From positions 1 through 64,000 of the forward strand of contig JACFNF010000003.1 of NCBI GenBank assembly GCA_019454985.1: DNA of 64,000 bases. The letters are read 5' to 3'. Both the position numbers and the translations under genes were made by a program. Within the stretch, counting starts at the first letter, position 1. Every line of letters begins with the position of its first letter. The notes beneath the pieces are model-generated. The model did no database searches, was not told the origin of the DNA, and saw only the letters and a list, made by a program, of their open reading frames with translations. The DNA is from Bacteroidales bacterium. GTDB taxonomy: Bacteria; Bacteroidota; Bacteroidia; Bacteroidales; F082. Positions 50,591 through 58,860 of the stretch are shown here, piece by piece.

Positions 50591-52261
50591 ATGAAAATCT
50601 TTAATATCCTAATAGTCTGTTTTATAACAATCCAGCTCTCGGCTCAGATTGCTCCTGATATTTTCTATGTGCAGTTTACTGATAAAGCCAATTCACCATA
50701 TAGTTTGAACAATCCGGAGGCATTTCTCAGTCAAAGAGCTATTGAGAGGCGACAAAAGCAACAGATTCAGTATGAAGAGAACGACCTTCCGGTGAATCCG
50801 GCCTATTTGCAAGGCGTGGCACAAACCGGGGCTACACTGCTTTTTCCAACCAAATGGCTCAATGGGGTGACGGTGAACCTAACTGACCCATCCATATTGA
50901 ATCAAATTAATTCACTGCCTTATGTAGTATCAGTCAGGCAATTAAGCAATCATTCCCAAGGGAAAATTTATAAGGTAAAAGATTATTTTGCCAACGAATA
51001 TATCCAACGCGAACTTCCACAGTTAAAGCTCAACCCCAGAAGCGGAAGTTATGACTATGGTAACGGATATATCCAAATTAACCAAATTAACGGAATTCCG
51101 TTGCACGAGGCCGGATTTCGCGGTCAAGGTATGGTCATCGCTGTCATTGATGCCGGTTTTGTGGATGCCGATACCCATATTGCTTTCGACAGCCTGAGAA
51201 ATGAAGGCAGATTGCTTGGCGTAAAAGATTTTGTGCATCCAGGCGGAAATGTTTACACCGAAAGCTCGCACGGAACCAGTGTGCTGAGTACAATGGCAGC
51301 CAATGTGTCCGGACAACTCATCGGAACGGCTCCCAAAGCTTCCTATTACCTTTTGCGCTCTGAATATGTGTATTATGAGCAGCTTGTTGAAGAGTTTAAC
51401 TGGGCTTCGGCTGCGGAGTATGCTGATAGTTTGGGCGTTGATGTGATCAATTCTTCATTGGGGTATATTGACTTCGATTACCCGCAATGGACTCATTCTT
51501 ATGAAGATATGGACGGACAAACTTGCCCGGCAACCAAAGCAGCCAATGTTGCTGCATCGAAGGGGATATTAGTGGTGAACAGTGCCGGCAATTCGGGCTC
51601 GAGCAACACCTTTCCCTATATGGGTGCTCCGGCCGATGGCGAGGGCGTCTTTTCAATTGGGGCAGTGACCTCAAGTGGCACAAGAGCCTCATTCAGCTCT
51701 ATCGGGCCAACTTCGGATGGACGAATTAAACCTGATGTGATGGCCATGGGGCAGCAAACAGCGCTGGCCAACGGAAACAATAATTTTACCTATGGCAGTG
51801 GAACCTCATTTTCCTCCCCTGTCATAGCAGGAATGTCGGCCTGCCTTTGGCAATCAAGGCCAACTTTTACCAGTTTTGAGATTCGGGAGGCCATCAGGAT
51901 GAGTGCCGACAAAGCAGCTAATCCTGACAATTTTTATGGTTACGGTATTCCCGACTATACTTTTGCTGGCTCACTTCTCGCTTCGATTGATATCGGGCAG
52001 CAGCAGGAGAAACTTTTAGTGAGAATCACACCAAACCCGTTTGTTCAGGTTGATAAGGTTGAACTGCTTACCTTCGAAAAGATAAATGTGAGCATCCTCG
52101 ATGTAAAAGGAAGCAAAGTACGAAGCCTTTCAGGACTTTTGCCAAGCCATCCTGACCTTCTGAGGCAAACATTGAACAACCTGAAAGCTGGCTTTTATGT
52201 GCTTGAATTGCGCACAGAAAGCGCAAAACAAGTCCTTAAAATCGTTAAAACGTTGCAATAA
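50591..52261 (+). CDS. Subtilisin-like (S8) serine peptidase with T9SS sorting domain
   Basis: 556 residues. A signal peptide (FITIQLSAQ) and a propeptide-like region (about 20-165) precede the S8 domain with Asp in AVIDAGF, His in SHGTSVLS, the oxyanion Asn in VVNSAGNSG and Ser in GTSFSSPVIAG. The last 75 residues form a T9SS type A sorting domain: RITPNPF, then NVSILDVKGSKV and LKAGFYVLELRTESAK. It should be exported across the outer membrane to the surface. In an operon with the M1 peptidase it suggests extracellular protein digestion. Confidence 0.95.
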   Translation: MKIFNILIVCFITIQLSAQIAPDIFYVQFTDKANSPYSLNNPEAFLSQRAIERRQKQQIQYEENDLPVNPAYLQGVAQTGATLLFPTKWLNGVTVNLTDPSILNQINSLPYVVSVRQLSNHSQGKIYKVKDYFANEYIQRELPQLKLNPRSGSYDYGNGYIQINQINGIPLHEAGFRGQGMVIAVIDAGFVDADTHIAFDSLRNEGRLLGVKDFVHPGGNVYTESSHGTSVLSTMAANVSGQLIGTAPKASYYLLRSEYVYYEQLVEEFNWASAAEYADSLGVDVINSSLGYIDFDYPQWTHSYEDMDGQTCPATKAANVAASKGILVVNSAGNSGSSNTFPYMGAPADGEGVFSIGAVTSSGTRASFSSIGPTSDGRIKPDVMAMGQQTALANGNNNFTYGSGTSFSSPVIAGMSACLWQSRPTFTSFEIREAIRMSADKAANPDNFYGYGIPDYTFAGSLLASIDIGQQQEKLLVRITPNPFVQVDKVELLTFEKINVSILDVKGSKVRSLSGLLPSHPDLLRQTLNNLKAGFYVLELRTESAKQVLKIVKTLQ

Positions 52262-52270
52262 TCCGTAGCG

Positions 52271-52915
52271 TTAGCTCATAAAACCATTCCGGATGGCATA
52301 ACGGATGAGCCCAGCTATGTTGTTTACTTCCAATTTTTTCATAATATTGGTGCGGTGAGTATCAACGGTGCGGTGACTAATGAAAAGTTTGTCGCCGATT
52401 TCTTTGTTTGAAAGCCCCGAAGCAATCAGCCGTAATATTTCCACTTCCCTGTCTGTTAAGATTGTGCCTAAAAATGGACTATTGCCCTCCTCATGATTGA
52501 GTTTTTGATCTTTCGCCGGATGATAAATCAGGTCACTGCTGATATAACTCCCACCATTTACCACGGTTTCAACGGCCGTGAAAAGCTCGCCTTTATCGGA
52601 GTTTTTAAAAAGAAAACCTTTCGCCCCCATATCTATCATTTTTTTTACCAAGGCACCTTCCTCGTGCATAGTCAATACAATCACTTTCACATTGGGATAG
52701 AGTCTTTTGATTTCCTGCATAGCCACCAAGCCATTCATCACCGGCATATCAATATCCATCAACACAAGGTCGGGTTCAACTAACGAAAGAAGGTGAAGCA
52801 ATTCCTGGCCGTTGGCTGCAGTAGAAATAATCTGGCTGAAATGATCAGTTTCTAAGATGGATTTTAGCCCATCCACAACCATCTTGTGGTCATCGGCAAT
52901 GATGATTTTAATCAT
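52271..52915 (-). CDS. NarL/LuxR-type response regulator
   Basis: 214 residues. The receiver domain has the acidic pair in IADDHK, acceptor in VLMDIDMPVMNG and lysine in FLFKNSD. The LuxR-type helix-turn-helix (about 148-210) reads LTDREVEILRLIASGLSNKEIG, then SHRTVDTHRTNIMKKL. Its start overlaps the stop of the sensor kinase by ATGA, so they form a cognate pair. Convergent with the S8 peptidase gene with 9 bases between stops. Confidence 0.95.
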   Translation of the reverse strand: MIKIIIADDHKMVVDGLKSILETDHFSQIISTAANGQELLHLLSLVEPDLVLMDIDMPVMNGLVAMQEIKRLYPNVKVIVLTMHEEGALVKKMIDMGAKGFLFKNSDKGELFTAVETVVNGGSYISSDLIYHPAKDQKLNHEEGNSPFLGTILTDREVEILRLIASGLSNKEIGDKLFISHRTVDTHRTNIMKKLEVNNIAGLIRYAIRNGFMS

Positions 52916-54744
52916 GGCACGGATTGATTAATGGGGATACGAATGGTAGCAAGGGTGCCGCTATTTGGACTGGGTTCAAGGTTAAACTCACCATGAATGG
53001 TTTCGACCCGGCTCGAGATGTTGAGCAGCCCGATTCCTGCTTTTTTATCGGACGATAATGCAAAACCTTTACCGTTGTCCTCGACTAAAAGAATAAGCAT
53101 TTGAGCATTACGCAAGAGCTGAACACTCACCTGAGTAGCTTCACTATGTTTGATAATGTTATTGATGAGTTCTTGTACGATGCGGAAGAGCCCGATTTCG
53201 ATTTTCTCGTCTAAGCGGCTTTCAAGTCCAAAATGCTCAAAATTGTAAGAAAATTGAGTATGCCGAAATGTCTTTTCCAACATGTCGGCAATTGCAGGCA
53301 CAAGACCATCTTCCTGTAGCATTCGTGGCATCATCTGATGTGAAATATTGCGTACTTCCTGAATCGTTGAATTTAGAGTTTGAGCAAGATCTTCTAACTT
53401 GGTGCTGAGGGAGGGCTGATTGCTGCATGTAACCATTATTGACGAAAGGCCTAACTTAACCGCAGTTAAATTTTGCCCAACACTGTCATGAAGGTCTGAA
53501 GCTATGCGTTTTCGCTCATCTTCCTGAGCTTCTACCACAGCTTTGAGATAAACTTCCTTTTGAGCAAGCATATTGGAATTGAATTTTTGCTGCTGTTTGG
53601 CCTGATGCCGTTTGTAAAGAAAAATAATCACCAATGAACCAATGACAATCGTGCTGATTAAAGCCATTATTTCCGACTTATGCTGCTGAATTTCAAATTC
53701 TTTGATCAGCTTTTCTTGTTTTAGTAGCTGTATCTCATTGTCTTTTTGTTTTGCCTCAAAGCGTGCTTCTGCCTCGGCCATCTGGCGTTGTTTGTTCTCA
53801 TTCGACAATGAGTCCCGATAAACAATGGCTGTACGGAAGTTTTTCAATGCCTGTTTGTAATCATGTTTGGCTTCATATAGCTGTGAAAGACTGTTATAGA
53901 TCTCGAAAAGTTGCTGGTTGGCATATAAGTCTTTCGCCAACGAAAGTGCCCGATCATAATAAACTAAAGCGCTATCAAACTCGGAAGTACCAACCATTGT
54001 TCCGGCAATGTTCACGAGTGAGTAAACTTTTCCAAAATGATCACCCGATCGTTCATCAATAGCCAGTGTTTGTCTGAAATAGTCACGAGCCATGATGGGA
54101 TCGCCTTTGGTGGCATAGATGTCGCCAAGATTGTTCAGAACCACCGCCTGGGCATCATCCATTTGAAAACGAACAGCCTCCTTGTAAGCACGATTATAAT
54201 AGTCAATAGCGGCATTATAATCGTGTTTAGCTTCGTATATTGTACCTATATTGTTTAATGTCATAATAATACCACGCTTCAGTTCAAGTTCTACTGACAA
54301 TGAATTAGCCATCCTGTATGATTCCAATGCCTTATCATATTCTTTTAAGTTCTTGTAAACTATACCAATATCATTATAGTTGGATGCTTGCGCCCTTTTA
54401 TCGTTAATTTGTTTATTGATATACAACGACTTAAGGTGAAGTTCGAGTGCAGTGGCAAAATCACCAGAGTTTTTTGCCAATACACCTGCCAAACTGTAGG
54501 ATTGTGATTTAAGGCCTTTGTCTTGGATCCGGCTTGCAATGTCAATCGCCTGATCAATTGCAGATTGACAAAGAATGGGTTGAGAACGATAGTTCTTATG
54601 AACAAAGTCATTGATATACTTCACCTTCGAAGAATCGGGGAGGGATTCATAGGATGCCATCAGGCTATCTGGAAGAAACTGACAAGGGGACTTCAAAGCG
54701 AAGAAAAGGGCCGAGACCAGCAAAAGGTATCTCAACGTTTTCAT
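52912..54744 (-). CDS. TPR-containing NarL-type sensor histidine kinase
   Basis: 610 residues from ATG 54744, where the signal peptide MKTLRYLLLVSALFFALKSP begins; ATGs at 54750 and 54759 are possible, but a -7 box at 54764 is very close to the latter. Six or so TPR repeats (about 70-330, for example YNDIGIVYKNLKEYDKALE) form the periplasmic part, then a membrane segment ALISTIVIGSLVIIFLY, a HisKA_3 site with RIASDLHDSVGQNLTAVK (His near 420) and HATPase with GIGLLNISSRV. A common Bacteroidota sensor; ligand unknown. Confidence 0.92.
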   Translation of the reverse strand: MKTLRYLLLVSALFFALKSPCQFLPDSLMASYESLPDSSKVKYINDFVHKNYRSQPILCQSAIDQAIDIASRIQDKGLKSQSYSLAGVLAKNSGDFATALELHLKSLYINKQINDKRAQASNYNDIGIVYKNLKEYDKALESYRMANSLSVELELKRGIIMTLNNIGTIYEAKHDYNAAIDYYNRAYKEAVRFQMDDAQAVVLNNLGDIYATKGDPIMARDYFRQTLAIDERSGDHFGKVYSLVNIAGTMVGTSEFDSALVYYDRALSLAKDLYANQQLFEIYNSLSQLYEAKHDYKQALKNFRTAIVYRDSLSNENKQRQMAEAEARFEAKQKDNEIQLLKQEKLIKEFEIQQHKSEIMALISTIVIGSLVIIFLYKRHQAKQQQKFNSNMLAQKEVYLKAVVEAQEDERKRIASDLHDSVGQNLTAVKLGLSSIMVTCSNQPSLSTKLEDLAQTLNSTIQEVRNISHQMMPRMLQEDGLVPAIADMLEKTFRHTQFSYNFEHFGLESRLDEKIEIGLFRIVQELINNIIKHSEATQVSVQLLRNAQMLILLVEDNGKGFALSSDKKAGIGLLNISSRVETIHGEFNLEPSPNSGTLATIRIPINQSVP

Positions 54745-54763
54745 CATCATACTTTTCATAGCT

Positions 54764-54771
54764 CAAAAATA
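54764..54771 (-). promoter_or_regulatory. -7 box for the TPR kinase - NarL regulator unit
   Basis: The minus strand reads TATTTTTG, 19 bases before ATG 54744. No clear -33 element. Confidence 0.45.
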
Positions 54772-54840
54772 CGAATATATTTATGAGTAATGAACAGTAG
54801 GAACGAAAATATGCGAATCCGAAAGCTTTAAATCGGATAA

Positions 54841-54928
54841 CATATGTACATTTACATAATTTACATAAATATATCTTTTTTAAATGAAATATATAATTTA
54901 TTGATATATAGCTGAATAAACATATGTA
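54841..54928. repeat. Pair of CATATGTA sites, 80 bases apart
   Basis: CATATGTA at 54841-54848 and 54921-54928, both with A-rich left flanks; a related ATATGTAA lies near 54977. In such AT-rich DNA these could arise by chance, though the identical flanking and even spacing are suggestive. Confidence 0.35.
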
Positions 54929-55191
54929 ATTTTTTCAAGTTGCAAACATAATAAGAAAGTAAAAGTTTACTAATAATATATGTAATAAAAATTAAATAAT
55001 ATACATGTTAAATATCATAAATTCAGATAATTATATAGTTTAAATGAAGCATTAATTTAATGATAAATGAATTTTCTGACATTTTTTATGTTTTTAAAAT
55101 AACTAAGTAAATATCTTGATTATCAAGTAAAAATGAAATTTATATAAATAATACATTTAATTAAATTTAAAATCTTTAATAATATACAAAC

Positions 55192-55246
55192 GTAACTTTT
55201 TAAAAGTTTAGTTAAATTCATTTGTAGATATATAGATGTAACTTTT
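55192..55246. repeat. AACTTTT repeats and palindrome before the XRE gene
   Basis: AACTTTT-T-AAAAGTT (55194-55208) is a perfect 7-1-7 palindrome. Its left arm GTAACTTTT is repeated at 55238-55246, right before the -7 box. The arrangement looks like an operator for an autoregulated HTH protein. Confidence 0.5.
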
Positions 55247-55251
55247 AGTTA

Positions 55252-55259
55252 TATTTTTG
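55252..55259 (+). promoter_or_regulatory. -7 box for the XRE regulator
   Basis: TATTTTTG, 29 bases before ATG 55289. No good -33; a GTAACTTTT repeat occupies the spacer region, so activity may depend on a regulator. Confidence 0.5.
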
Positions 55260-55288
55260 TATCAGAAAAAAATTCAAGTTTTTTGGCC

Positions 55289-55831
55289 ATGAGAGAACGA
55301 ATACAGCAAATTATGAAGATGAAATCGGTAAACGCAGCAGAGTTTGCCGACATGATGCAGATTAAGCGGCCGGGTTTATCTCATATTCTTACTGGACGGA
55401 ACAACCCGAGCCTTGATTTTGTGATTAAACTGAAAGATACTTTTCCTGAAATTAACCTCGAATGGCTTTTGTATGGCCGAGGCCCGGTGACACAGGTCGG
55501 TGATCAAAAGCCTTCACGCGTTTTGGTTCAATCTGCCCAGCCCGATTTGTTTTCAATGAATGAATTTTCAAAGGTTACTGAAGTAACCGCTAACGAACTA
55601 GAAATGGATGTAAAACAAATGAACGAAAAGCCTGAAATCAAAGATTCGAGCTTATCTGGAGCTGCTGTATCTTCTTCTAACGATGGGGAAATCGGAGGCA
55701 AATCTGTTAAAAAAGAAAATCCTGCCCGATTCGGACAGGATGAAAGACATTTTCCCTTATTCAAAAATGCCGTAAAAGTGATTATGCTTTATGAAGATGG
55801 CACTTTTGAAGCTTTTGATCGTTCGGTTTAA
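55289..55831 (+). CDS. XRE-type helix-turn-helix regulator
   Basis: 180 residues from ATG 55289 (a TTG two codons earlier is in frame but less likely). The N-terminal HTH_3 domain covers about 1-65: RERIQQIMKMKSVNAAEF, then MMQIKRPGLSHILTGRNNPS and INLEWLLYGRGPV. The long C-terminal half is polar and low in hydrophobics, probably disordered, except for a final strand KVIMLYEDGTFEAFD. Proteins of this build are common in Bacteroidota next to ndk, but their role is not established. Its stop overlaps that of convergent ndk. Confidence 0.88.
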   Translation: MRERIQQIMKMKSVNAAEFADMMQIKRPGLSHILTGRNNPSLDFVIKLKDTFPEINLEWLLYGRGPVTQVGDQKPSRVLVQSAQPDLFSMNEFSKVTEVTANELEMDVKQMNEKPEIKDSSLSGAAVSSSNDGEIGGKSVKKENPARFGQDERHFPLFKNAVKVIMLYEDGTFEAFDRSV

Positions 55832-56247
55832 AACTGATCCATGGTATTAAAGAAGAAAGAAGCCTCAATCAAGGCATTCTCGTCACTGTCGGAGCCATGC
55901 ACAGCATTGGCTTCGATGGAGGTTCCATAGAGTTTTCGGATAGAACCTTCGCGGGCATCGGCAGGGTTTGTTGCCCCTATAAAATCGCGGTAAGCCATCA
56001 CGGCATTTTCTTTTTCCAATACGGCAGCAACAATAGGTCCCGAACTCATTGAGGCAACTAAACTGCCAAAAAATGGTCTATCTTTATGCACAGCATAAAA
56101 TGCTTCAGCTTGTTCTTTGCTTAGGCGGGACATGCGGATTGCCTTGAATTTAAAGCCACCTTCGGCAATTTTGGCCATAATAGCTCCGATATGCCCGTTG
56201 GCTACGGCGCCGGGCTTAATCATTGTAAATGTGATATTTCCGTTCAT
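55828..56247 (-). CDS. ndk: Nucleoside diphosphate kinase
   Basis: 139 residues from ATG 56247; the longer frame from 56307 would pass through the promoter. It transfers phosphate between nucleoside tri- and diphosphates through a phospho-histidine. Motifs: ITFTMIKPGAVANGHIG at the start, FYAVHKDRPFFGSLV, MSSGPIVAAVLEKENAV and the active-site NAVHGSDS. Length is normal. The stop shares TTAA with the convergent XRE gene. Confidence 0.97.
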   Translation of the reverse strand: MNGNITFTMIKPGAVANGHIGAIMAKIAEGGFKFKAIRMSRLSKEQAEAFYAVHKDRPFFGSLVASMSSGPIVAAVLEKENAVMAYRDFIGATNPADAREGSIRKLYGTSIEANAVHGSDSDENALIEASFFFNTMDQF

Positions 56248-56275
56248 TTGAGGTGAGATTGTATTTATGAGGCCG

Positions 56276-56308
56276 CAAAAGTAGCTTTTTTTTGCTTGCC
56301 ACCACAAA
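56276..56308 (-). promoter_or_regulatory. Promoter of ndk
   Basis: On the minus strand TTTG (56308-56305), 21 bases, then TACTTTTG (56283-56276), 28 bases before the ATG. Confidence 0.55.
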
Positions 56309-56369
56309 AACCGAGAGAAGTGCGTTTCCCCTTTTTCACCATTTTATCTACCGTTCCATTGGAATGATG

Positions 56370-56377
56370 TACTTTTG
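56370..56377 (+). promoter_or_regulatory. -7 box for the DHH - FKBP operon
   Basis: TACTTTTG matches TAnnTTTG, 15 bases before ATG 56393. No matching -33 at the usual distance. Confidence 0.5.
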
Positions 56378-56392
56378 CGGAAAATTTCCTGA

Positions 56393-57421
56393 ATGGAGAA
56401 AAAGTTGTCCTTGACAGACCTGGGTCAATTTTTGAGCACAGTTCGTAAGTTGGCTATGGTGGTTCATGTGAATCCCGATGGGGATGCCATTGGCTCCGCA
56501 TTGGCCTTATCACTTGCTCTAAGCCAACAAGGACATCAATGCAAGGTGCTCATTCCTAATATGTATCCATCATTTTTGAGCTGGATGCCTGGCCTCGATC
56601 AGGCAATTGTATTCGAGCAAAATGCACAGGCAGCCCGCCTGGCCCTGCAGGAAGCAGAATGGGTATTTTGCCTCGATTTCAACCATTTCAAACGCGCCGG
56701 CGTCATGGCTGACGATCTTCGCAATCTTCAGGTTCCCGTTGCATTGATAGATCATCATACCGAACCCGATTTAGATTCATTCGATTTCGCATTATCTGAA
56801 CTTGAGGTGTCAAGTACTGCTGAACTGATTTTTAAACTCTTGCACAAGTTGGGTTACGACGATACCGTCAACAAAGAGGTTGCATCATGCCTTTACGTAG
56901 GCATTATGACCGATACTGGCTCATTCAGCTATGCCTTGAAAAACCCGGAAACTTTTTCCATTGTGGCCGAACTGGTGAGAATTGGGATTGATGCCGAAAG
57001 GATTCACCGATTTGTTTATGATACTTTCACAGAAAACAGGCTTCGACTGCTTGGCCATTCCATCAACAATAAAATGATGGTGATGGATGCCTATCGTACT
57101 GCTATCATATCGTTGAGTTTCAAAGATCTAAATCAATTCAAGTATCAGATTGGCGATACGGAAGGCCTTGTAAACTATCCGCTTTCGATGGAGAAGATTA
57201 ACTTTTCAATCCTGATTACTGAACGAAAAGATCAGATAAGACTTTCATTTCGGTCGAAAGGCAGTTTTTCTGTGAACGATTTTGCCAGGGCTCATTTCGA
57301 CGGAGGTGGACATCATAATGCTGCGGGAGGGACGGCACAATTAAGTCTGAACGAAACCGTTAAAAAAGTACTTGAGCTTATCCCTCAATATGCTGATCAA
57401 TTGAATTACACCTATTCATGA
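56393..57421 (+). CDS. DHH-family phosphoesterase (NrnA-like)
   Basis: 342 residues, cytoplasmic. The DHH domain has MVVHVNPDGDAIGSALAL, a second metal motif at FCLDFNHFKRAG, the DHH motif in LIDHHTEPD, and DTGSFSYA. The C-terminal DHHA1 domain ends with the GGGHHNAAGG nucleotide-binding loop. NrnA-type enzymes degrade nanoRNAs and 3'-phosphoadenosine 5'-phosphate, or c-di-AMP products. First gene of an operon; its TGA overlaps the ATG of the first FKBP gene. Confidence 0.92.
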   Translation: MEKKLSLTDLGQFLSTVRKLAMVVHVNPDGDAIGSALALSLALSQQGHQCKVLIPNMYPSFLSWMPGLDQAIVFEQNAQAARLALQEAEWVFCLDFNHFKRAGVMADDLRNLQVPVALIDHHTEPDLDSFDFALSELEVSSTAELIFKLLHKLGYDDTVNKEVASCLYVGIMTDTGSFSYALKNPETFSIVAELVRIGIDAERIHRFVYDTFTENRLRLLGHSINNKMMVMDAYRTAIISLSFKDLNQFKYQIGDTEGLVNYPLSMEKINFSILITERKDQIRLSFRSKGSFSVNDFARAHFDGGGHHNAAGGTAQLSLNETVKKVLELIPQYADQLNYTYS

Positions 57422-57951
57422 GCCATCATAAACTGCTTTTATTTGCAATAATTGGAACAATATTCATGCTTTCGTGCCAACAACACGAAACAAAACATAT
57501 TGATACTGAGTTTGGTAATTCAGATCAGGCTTTTGTGAAATCGAACCGGTATCTTGTCAGAAGTGAAGCCGAAGATATAGCCGATTTTGTTGCACGTTAC
57601 AAATGGCCGGTCGAAACAAGCGGAACGGGGCTTCGGTATTGGATTGAGAAAGAAGGAAGCGGACCAAAGGCAAAATACGGGGATCGAGTTGTGCTGAGTT
57701 ATGAACTCAAATTATTGACAGGAGAAATCATTCGTAGCTCTAAGTCGGCTGGAAATCTTGAGTTTACGGTTGGAAAGGGAGGTGTTGAAGCCGGATTGGA
57801 AGAGGGAATTCTGCTTTTAAATAAAGGTAGCAGAGCTAAATTTATATTACCTTCGCACCTTGCTTTTGGCTTACTGGGCGATGGTGATCAAATTCCCAGT
57901 CGTTCAAGCTTGGTTTACGAAGTGGAAGTGATTGATATTCAGAGAAAATAG
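57418..57951 (+). CDS. FKBP-type prolyl isomerase lipoprotein, one domain (GldI-like)
   Basis: 177 residues. A lipoprotein signal ends at MLSC. After a spacer of about 40 residues (VARYKWPVETSGTGLRYWIE is typical of the gliding-associated GldI group) comes one FKBP domain with GDRVVLSYELKLLTGEII, VEAGLEEGILLLNKG, and FILPSHLAFGLLGDGDQIPSRSSL. It should help fold periplasmic or outer-membrane proteins. GldI is tied to gliding/T9SS in some Bacteroidota; the orthology is only likely. Overlaps the DHH gene by 4 bases. Confidence 0.88.
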   Translation: MSHHKLLLFAIIGTIFMLSCQQHETKHIDTEFGNSDQAFVKSNRYLVRSEAEDIADFVARYKWPVETSGTGLRYWIEKEGSGPKAKYGDRVVLSYELKLLTGEIIRSSKSAGNLEFTVGKGGVEAGLEEGILLLNKGSRAKFILPSHLAFGLLGDGDQIPSRSSLVYEVEVIDIQRK

Positions 57952-57983
57952 ATAGTTTTTTATTTAATTTTATTGAAACAAAG

Positions 57984-58847
57984 ATGAAATCAGGACGAAT
58001 GTTTTTTTTGCTGATCCTGTTGTCAGCAATTGGTTTGCCAGCTTGCAGCCAAAAAAGTTATAATACCGCCGAAAGCGGACTCAAATACCGCTTTATCAAA
58101 GGCGAAGGAAAAGGTGAAAAGCCCCAGACCTCTGATATTGTGAGTGTTAAAATGGATTATTATATTAACGATTCGCTTCTTTTCAGCAGCCAAAATCTTG
58201 ATAAACCCATGGAATTTGGGTTGATGCCTTCTGCATTTAAAGGCGATTTTTTCGAAGGTATCGGGATGATGAGTAAAGGCGACTCGGCAAGTTTTCTTTG
58301 TCAGGCCGATTCAGTCTTCCTCCGTATTTTCAGGGTGAAACGTTTGCCCGAATTTGTGAAGCCCAATGCCGTGATGCGTTTCGAAATTTCCTTGGACAGT
58401 TTTATGACCCAAGAAGCCTTCAATGAAAGAAAACTTGCCGAGGCAAAAGCTTTAGCCGATGCTGCACATCAGGCAATTTTGGATTACGTCAAAGAAAAAG
58501 GCATTACCGAAGCTCCTCGTGAAAGCGGACTTTATTATATCGAAACAGTGAAAGGCACCGGCAAACAGCCCAAAGAAGGTCAGAAAGTGAAAGTGCATTA
58601 CCGCGGCACTTTGCTCAATGGTACTGAATTCGACGCCTCATATAACCGCAATCAGCCGTTCGAGTTTGTGTTGGGGATGGGGCAGGTTATTAAAGGCTGG
58701 GACGAAGGTATTGCACTGATGCGCGAAGGCGGCAAAGCAACCCTTATCCTTCCTTACGAACTTGCCTATGGCGAAAGAGCTGCAGGACAAATTCCACCAT
58801 TTAGCCCTTTGGTGTTCGAGGTAGAGTTTATTGAAATCGTAAAATAA
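57984..58847 (+). CDS. FKBP-type prolyl isomerase lipoprotein, two domains
   Basis: 287 residues. Lipobox LPAC. The first FKBP-like domain (about 28-135) has ESGLKYRFIKGEGKGEKP and MSKGDSASFLCQADSVF but lacks most ligand-pocket residues, so it is probably not catalytic. After a helical linker (about 140-165), a canonical FKBP domain follows: VKVHYRGTLLNGTEFDASY, FVLGMGQVIKGWDEGI, LPYELAYGE and IPPFSPLVFEVE. The linker resembles the dimerisation helices of Mip-like FKBPs. It lies 32 bases downstream of the one-domain gene. Confidence 0.9.
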   Translation: MKSGRMFFLLILLSAIGLPACSQKSYNTAESGLKYRFIKGEGKGEKPQTSDIVSVKMDYYINDSLLFSSQNLDKPMEFGLMPSAFKGDFFEGIGMMSKGDSASFLCQADSVFLRIFRVKRLPEFVKPNAVMRFEISLDSFMTQEAFNERKLAEAKALADAAHQAILDYVKEKGITEAPRESGLYYIETVKGTGKQPKEGQKVKVHYRGTLLNGTEFDASYNRNQPFEFVLGMGQVIKGWDEGIALMREGGKATLILPYELAYGERAAGQIPPFSPLVFEVEFIEIVK

Positions 58848-58860
58848 CCATTCCATTTTA

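Larger units (their letters stand above)
54772..55288. other. Very AT-rich intergenic region upstream of the XRE regulator
   Basis: 517 bases, visibly the most AT-rich stretch of the window, with long runs of A/T and no open frame of note. It contains two copies of CATATGTA exactly 80 bases apart, several AAGTTTA/GTAACTTTT-type elements and a -7 box (listed separately). It separates divergent genes. Confidence 0.6.

Noticed and set aside
54772..55288. AT-rich region as a replication origin
   Set aside because: No DnaA-box cluster (TTATCCACA type), no dnaA or dnaN and no other origin-linked gene is present.
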